From Apostichopus japonicus (Eukaryota > Echinodermata > Holothuroidea > Aspidochirotida > Stichopodidae), in assembly GCF_037975245.1 (NCBI RefSeq), contig NC_092571.1:23875564-23939563 (forward strand): a stretch of 64,000 nucleotides of DNA. Direction: 5' to 3'. Under the pieces are notes generated by a model. The model worked only from the letters and a program-made list of their open reading frames with translations. It was not told the DNA's origin and did no database searches. This document shows, piece by piece, positions 58,501-64,000 of this stretch (its first letter is position 1; each line of letters starts with the position of its first letter). The position numbers and the translations under genes are program-made.

Positions 58501-58809
58501 ATTGTCCAACTAATGTCAGCACTGTATTCAAGGTTTAATTCTATAGCATTATTCTACAAAAAAAAGTATCAACATAGTCACAATAGAATTACTAATGTTA
58601 CAAAGGATATTTGAAAGAACTTTGTCTGGGAAGAATATGGAATGCACTTAATCAACAAAAAATGTAACTAAAACCAGACAGCGATAATTGAATAATTTTT
58701 AGAATAAAGCAAATAACTATCTCAAATTTTGCATCATTTTGGTCACATTTAAATTAAGGCATTGTCTTGAGAAAATTTCTTCCAAAAATGATTTCCATTT
58801 TGGTAAATA
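55540..58809. other. 3.3 kb between LRR gene and coiled-coil gene
   Basis: Contains SINE copy 4 (56071-56185), a G run at 56794-56806 and very AT-rich sequence at about 57000-58700 that may include the 3' UTR of the coiled-coil gene. No coding frame supportable. Confidence 0.5.
56071..56185 (+). mobile_element. tRNA-derived SINE, copy 4 (3' half only)
   Basis: Starts in the body at GTTAAATATGAATGTAAAAG, keeps CTGACTTCGGTCAAGCTTGC, TGATAAGCCAATGAGGCTTC and GAGTTCCTGCTTGCAGG-GAGG, and ends in ATCTAAAATACATACA. The pol III promoter head is missing, as expected of 5' truncation in LINE-mediated insertion. Confidence 0.85.
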
Positions 58810-58860
58810 TTAATCTTTCCAGATATCCTCTTTGGCACAGACTTCTGCAAATCTCTCTGT
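58810..58860 (-). CDS. coiled-coil gene, candidate terminal exon
   Basis: After an acceptor TTTTCATCAG in pyrimidine context, phase 0: TERFAEVCAKEDIWKD then TAA. The phase fits exon D. An alternative is a short exon at about 59449 (GMTS then TGA) near an AATAAA at 59359-59364 (minus). Neither can be chosen without transcripts. Confidence 0.4.
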   Translation of the reverse strand, partial: TERFAEVCAKEDIWKD

Positions 58861-61800
58861 CTGATGAAAAGCATAAATGAACTGGACATTGAACTTTACA
58901 AAACAACCAATTAACTATGTCTTCTGATAACAGGTAAGTACAAAATGAAGAGGGGTATAACCATCTGGTACATTGTCATCCCCACCCCTCCCCCACCCCC
59001 ATTCACAATCCCAGTTATTCTTATGTAAACCTTCAAGTGCACAAAAGGTTGTATAACTCCCTCCAGTACATTGCTATAACTGCCCCACCCCCCCCCTCCA
59101 TTACCTACCTCACTTGTAATTAATTATAAAGCAAAACACAAAGTGCATGGTGATGTTACTCATAGGGACATTTCTATACCCTTACCCTCTCTTGTTCCAT
59201 CAACACCTCCCTAGATCCCTATCACCACCCCCCCCCCCAACCCCTCAATGAGGTCTCATATATTTTACTAATACATATTACATACATGTTGGTACAAACC
59301 ACAGCCTACATTGTAATCATTCTCTAGTATAAACTCATTTCATGTTTTGAAATGTTGATTTATTACTGGCTGCAGGATTCTTCTTCTTCCTTCTCCTCTC
59401 TCTGCTTCAATCACCTCAACATTGCAACAGTCTACCTCTCAACTCGTCATTCCCTGATTGGACAAAAGAAAACAATGGAAGAGCATTAATTTAGAGCAAA
59501 CAACAATAGGTTCTGAACATTAGAAAACTAAGTAGAGCAATAGAAGATGAAGAAGAGGTTAATATTTCTTTACTGAATGTTAGTAACATCGATAACAGAG
59601 ATTGCAAAAGATGCAATTGAAACACCTGAGCATGACAGATAATGTACACAATCATCTGATGTAACGTTGAAATGAGATGTGGAGGGGGAAGGGGGAGGGG
59701 ATGGGTGGGAGAGCTCACAGGATGGGTATCTCACGTCAAGTGTCTTAGATATGAGTCATATTTATTAATATGCATACAACATTAGAAACTATGGTTAAGT
59801 GGGAAGTTGGGAAGAGGGGGAAGGTGTGGACAGGGGTCAAAGGATGGTTTTCTAAAATCACACAACCCAAAGGTGAGTCACATTTACTATGTTAATGCAA
59901 CAAAGTCACATGTCCTTGTTGAATTAGACATCAAAAGTATATAATTTAAAACATTAAATCTACAAGAGTTCTGAATGTTTCTTTCTTGGTAAACTAACCA
60001 CCGTCACAAATTACTTGACAATAGATTGATCGAAATGCAAACAAGACAATCAAATCCCATAAAAGTAAATTTTGAAAGTAAATAATAATCAATTATTGTC
60101 ATAACTACACCATTATATTTTGCAGTAAAACCAAAGCATATGATTGATAATTAAATATTAATCCCTGTGTGTCCAACAAAATTAACCTCAAACTTTAATT
60201 AGAGTTCACAGTCCTATGGCTCTATTTTTAGTACATGTCATTGTTCTCTTTGAATTTGTTTATATTATGCTAATTTGTTGTTCCTCTTTTAACACACCAG
60301 ACTCAATTAACAATAAAACCATTGTTGAAATCATCTGTGAAGTTCCAATAGAATCCTTCTATCCATACATTTCCCTGTCACTATTCATAGGTCTGTCTTT
60401 AGTCATATGTATCTCTCTATAATTGTTGTCAGTCTGTATCTGAAGAAGATCTCACCATGTAATCAGAATTTAATGGTCACACCGTGACCCGGACTCAACT
60501 GTCATAACCTAGTGTCTCATAGCTGTCAAGACCAAGAGTCTTATGACTGATCTAGGTGCATTTGTACCACAGATGAGAGCAAATTATGCCTGTTTTCTGT
60601 TAACAACCGGTGCTTCATTTATATCAAAATGAGAAATCATTTCCCCACGATTGGTTACATTTGTTGAAGGTTGGCAGTTTTTGTCGTGAATTATCACAAC
60701 ACACTGCCACACCCCCAGTCGGGAAACCCTGATATATTGAGTTACCCGACTGGAGTTGAAGTAACTTGTACAACTGGCGAAATCTTGGATCAGTCCTACA
60801 GTATGAAGAACACACACACACACACAAATTGCGAATCAAGAATTCACAAATTTACCATGTTACAGCGGTCCAGTTGACACCAAATGCATTCACTTGGGAA
60901 TTATCTCTGTTTGAACATTTGTCAACATGGGCTGCTCACAATTAAGCAGTTTTATTAACATGATATTTTACTTCGGTCAATCTTTTACTCACAATGGCGT
61001 TCTCCAGATTGATGAGTTTCGCCGTGGTCTCTATCAGCTGTTGATCCTTGTCTTGTAGTTCTGCTTTGATTGTTTCCAGTTCGTAATTCTTCTTCACCAT
61101 CCTATCCTTCTGTGCTTTTGTTTTCTTTGATTGTTTTTCCTGAAAAAGGGGCAACAACAATGTCCCCGAATTATCGACAAATATCATTAAAAAAGTAGTA
61201 TAATAAAAGTGAAAAATTTGGAAAGATACTTCTTAATATTTGGACACCAAGCAGTGGTTCTGCATCCTTATGAAATGGAAAGCATTTGACTAATAGCAAA
61301 GAACACCATCCGACCTTACAGAACCCAAGAATTTTAATTCTTACTTACTTACTTATTCGTTGGGTCGTTCGTTCGTACAGAACTAGAAGATTTGCTTTTG
61401 CTCGACTTTGCTTCTTTCATTTTCAACGCAATAGTGCGGTATAATTTAAACATAAAATGATCATAATCAAAACATGTATATATCCATAATTTGACTTTGT
61501 GAAACATGAAGGAACTGAAAACAAAAAAAAATTACCTTTTCTTTAATACCCTCCTCATCATAACATTTATGTTTTGGCCACTTCTGGGTGACTTTATCAT
61601 CATTCTCTAAATGGAATGTCTGTTAAATGAAAGGAAATGAAATGACTACTAATATATGCATGTAACATGATTGGCTGTGTCGGCAGCTACATTTGCAAGT
61701 GGTTTATACCGTGATGATAGAAACCAAAGAGTGCGCTGCTTGGTTTTGTGAGTGAAATTAACCAATTATGCAATCTATCAAAAATGGTAAGTCTGACTTA

Positions 61801-63414
61801 TGGCACTCTGGTCATGATGCATCAAAGTTAAGCTGTGGTCATGCTTGATTGTGCTGTGATTTTAAGGCCATGTTCACTTTTATTATGTGTCCTTCTTACC
61901 TCGATATTCATAGTAAGATAATTTTGAACAGAATTTTATTAAATAATGTGAAATATTTAAGAAATGTGACTTATCATGATGATAGAATTTTATTTATTTT
62001 TTGACTAACCACTGGGGCTTTATTCTTTCACCCCTTTTAACATTTTCTGACACATGACTGACCCATATAACGTCATGTCCAGTGGTCTGATTGTGTGTTA
62101 CCCTAGTTTCAACATAACCCCAAACACCAAACATAACTACAGAATGTGATAGAAATCACCTCTACAAAATGGAATTTATTCAAATTTTATTTGTATAAAT
62201 ATGAGCGATACTTTATTACCCAACAGGATGAAACCAAACAGGGACAATATCTGCCCTACTTAATAATCATCATTATCAATATTAGGTCCAGGTTTTTTTT
62301 TGGTAAACTTGCCTGATAATCCAGAGATGTGTCAAATGTGTCTCCACCCAATGCTGACTTCAAATTTATGATACCATATATTAATATCACATTTCAAAGG
62401 TTAGAAGTGAATCTACCGACAAGATTTTGAATCTATCATGGAATCAAGAATTTAAACTAATGATGAAAGCAATCATATATCTATATATATTGTGAAACAA
62501 ACCTTTTTATTTTTGATGGCATTATTTAACCTTCTTTCCTGGTCCAGTGTTTCTCTAGTTTTCCTAAGGGTCTCTCTCAGGTAGTGAGCTTCCTCTGTCT
62601 TACCCCTGATATCATTCTATATTGAAAATGAAAATATAAATATGTAGGAATGGAATTACAAAATATAGTAGGTAATGTTGTCAAATATGTGGTGGAGTAG
62701 ATGTTTTCACAGTTTGCTGTTAGAGTCTTTCATTTTGTCAAGTTATCAGACTCTTTCTAAAATAGTACTTTAAAAACAAACAAACAAATAAACAAACAAG
62801 CAAGAAAATAATAACACAAGCAAAGCAGAAGGTTGAATTTTTCAATCGATTCTAGACAAAGAAAAAGTCACCATGGGTACACCACATGGTAGGAGGACCA
62901 AGACTGATTTCACTTTGCCACAAGCATGATCTCTATCAAACGTGATTACCTTTGTACACTGTTTGGGGGAGAGAGAGGGAGAGGGGGAGGGTGAGGGGGT
63001 GGGGTAGGGAGGGAGGGAAGGTTATTCAAGTTTGAATGCTTCCATAGTATGGAAGCAGTTTGGTTTGTAATGATGATCAGGGAAAAAAATGGACTTGCCA
63101 TACCAAACAGCTCCTGGGAATAAACAACAATTTGATCTTACCGCTAAGCTTTCGACTTGTCCCGCTTTCTCATTGGCTATCTGTTCAGCCAATCGTAGCT
63201 TCTCTAAATCCTTCTCATAGTCTCTGAGTAAGTCGTCCTTCCTCTCCAGTCTCTGGTTCAGAGTCCGCAGACGGCTGGTGATCAGCTCCATGGAGTTCTG
63301 CCTCTCTTGGTCGATACGCCCTCTCTCATCCTTTGGAAGGTGAGCGAACGATTCTTGACCTGGTATTTCACCGAGACCGAGTTCCCGGGATATCGTTTGG
63401 GTCAAGCCAATGTA
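58810..63414 (-). CDS. coiled-coil protein, FHAD1-like (partial, 3' exons)
   Basis: Four minus-strand exons, all phase 0 at both ends: 63414-63142 (91 codons), 62616-62503 (38), 61619-61536 (28) and 61139-60993 (49). A candidate terminal exon at 58860-58810 (16 codons plus TAA) follows. The product is Glu/Lys/Gln-rich with heptad-like Leu spacing (e.g. LRTLNQRLERKDDLLRDYEK and IKAELQDKDQQLIETTAKL), so largely coiled coil. The first exon starts with a short globular-looking piece (YIGLTQTISRELGLGEIPGQ). No FHA or motor domain lies in the window. The FHAD1 suggestion comes from general resemblance and from human gene order (FHAD1 next to EFHD2). Other long coiled-coil proteins are not excluded. 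The 5' part lies beyond the right edge. Confidence 0.6.
60715..60753. repeat. short inverted repeat CCAGTCGGG...CCCGACTGG
   Basis: A perfect 9-bp stem with a 21-base loop in the intron after exon D of the coiled-coil gene. Could be an old MITE tip or a chance hairpin. Confidence 0.6.
60993..61139 (-). CDS. coiled-coil gene, exon D
   Basis: Acceptor CTTTTTCAG, donor ATT|GTGAGT. 49 codons with regular heptads (ELETIKAELQDKDQQLIETT). Confidence 0.78.
61536..61619 (-). CDS. coiled-coil gene, exon C
   Basis: Acceptor ATTTAACAG, donor AAG|GTAATT. 28 codons, TFHLENDDKVTQKWPKHKCY then DEEGIKEK. Phase 0 both sides. Confidence 0.7.
62503..62616 (-). CDS. coiled-coil gene, exon B
   Basis: Acceptor TCAATATAG, donor AAG|GTTTGT. 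38 codons, NDIRGKTEEAHYLRETLRKT onward; charged helix. It is too short to stand out alone but is in phase with its neighbours. Confidence 0.75.
62961..63020. repeat. GA/GGGA-rich simple sequence
   Basis: GGGGGAGAGAGAGGGAGAGGG continuing to GGGAGGGAGGGAAGG, 120-180 bases past the exon A donor on the transcribed strand, where it is C/T-rich. Confidence 0.7.
63142..63414 (-). CDS. coiled-coil gene, exon A
   Basis: Acceptor CTTGCAG, donor GCG|GTAAGA. Encodes YIGLTQTISRELGLGEIPGQ, then ESFAHLPKDERGRIDQERQN and a strong coiled coil to QVESLA. Confidence 0.8.
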
Positions 63415-64000
63415 CTGCAAGAAAATGCAAATTCAAAATACAGTCACATGTTGATATACGGTGACGGGAATATTCTTTGAATGCTTTGTACCAAATTTTT
63501 ATGCTGTAAATTTGAAATAAGGAATTCTTGTTAAACACAACTCCAGAGAAAATTCCTGTTTGGGTGTGAGAGATGGGAGTGGTGGAAAGGGTCTATAAAG
63601 ACTACTCTTAGTAAAATGTATTTTATTTCCTAGTTTACTTCTCTTTCATTGAGTGTTGGAGGAGGGCAGTAACGTTGCAATAAGAAAACGTATAGATGAA
63701 AGTACCTTTGCTTACCAAAATGTTTGGTTTAACTCTGGTTTAAATCTGTTGTGAAAGAGCAAAGGTGGGGAGAGTTGTAGGGTGGAATGGGAGAGGAGAG
63801 GAAGGGAGGGGGAAGGGGAGAATCCTTGTCCTGATATTGTCATCTCAGACATTCATTAAATCCCATGGAACAAGAAACTCTTTTGCATTGCTCATATAGT
63901 ACACTGGTCTCTCCTACAGATCCTAGAAGACAGTTCATTAAAGGTTGGGTCATTGTGTCCTACAATACAGGTGATTGTTTCAATTCCTGATTTCAGCCCA
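63415..64000 (-). other. intron upstream of coiled-coil exon A
   Basis: No further exon recognised up to the window edge. G-rich patches at about 63540-63590 and 63765-63820. Confidence 0.5.

Noticed and set aside
1..64000. CRISPR arrays, prokaryotic operons, integrated viral genes
   Set aside because: No spaced direct-repeat arrays, no ribosome-binding-site-led gene strings, and no polymerase, capsid or envelope-type frames were seen. All firm genes are spliced metazoan genes or LRR type.

Overview
The window looks like a stretch of an AT-rich, intron-rich metazoan nuclear genome, most likely a marine deuterostome invertebrate such as an echinoderm. The organism call is an inference. It rests on spliced genes (GT...AG introns of about 0.4 to 7 kb) whose proteins closely resemble vertebrate ones (SLC25A36, EFHD2, C3orf33), an intronless LRR receptor, and a dense load of short non-autonomous DNA transposons and tRNA-derived SINEs. 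There are no prokaryotic operons, rRNA genes, CRISPR arrays or intact autonomous transposons.

Layout, left to right. (1) 827-2850, minus: the first three coding exons of a C3orf33-like gene, whose 3' part lies beyond the left edge; intron 1 holds a MITE with a telomere-like core. (2) 2851-7764: divergent intergenic region with a roughly 248-bp tandem repeat, a 44-bp palindrome and an AACGTT-rich element. (3) 7808-21641, plus: a complete seven-exon mitochondrial pyrimidine-nucleotide carrier of the SLC25A33/36 type, 309 aa, with every splice junction in frame. (4) 21642-34930: 13 kb with no gene I can support, holding several MITEs, a foldback element and G/C-rich simple sequence. (5) 34931-47247, minus: a complete four-exon EF-hand gene of the EFHD1/EFHD2 (swiprosin) family, 193 aa. 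(6) 47248-54312: a repeat-rich gap with a U2 snRNA-like 5' domain inside an unfamiliar structured sequence, a complete hAT-type element with an 8-bp target duplication, and several copies of a second short hAT-like family. (7) 54313-55539, minus: a single-exon 408-aa LRR type I membrane protein without a TIR domain. (8) 58810-63414, minus: four consecutive phase-0 coiled-coil exons plus a candidate terminal exon of a gene that I tentatively call FHAD1-like; its 5' part lies beyond the right edge.

How the genes relate. The divergent C3orf33/SLC25A36 pair both point to mitochondria: one is a small membrane protein of the C3orf33 family, the other a pyrimidine-nucleotide carrier. EFHD2 and FHAD1 are neighbours on human 1p36, so their order here may be conserved microsynteny. 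I found no new enzymatic or defence system. The most unusual items are the U2-like chimera, the TTAA-target MITE with its own 'empty site' next to it, the partial duplication of carrier exon 6 with its splice donor, and the telomere-cored MITE.
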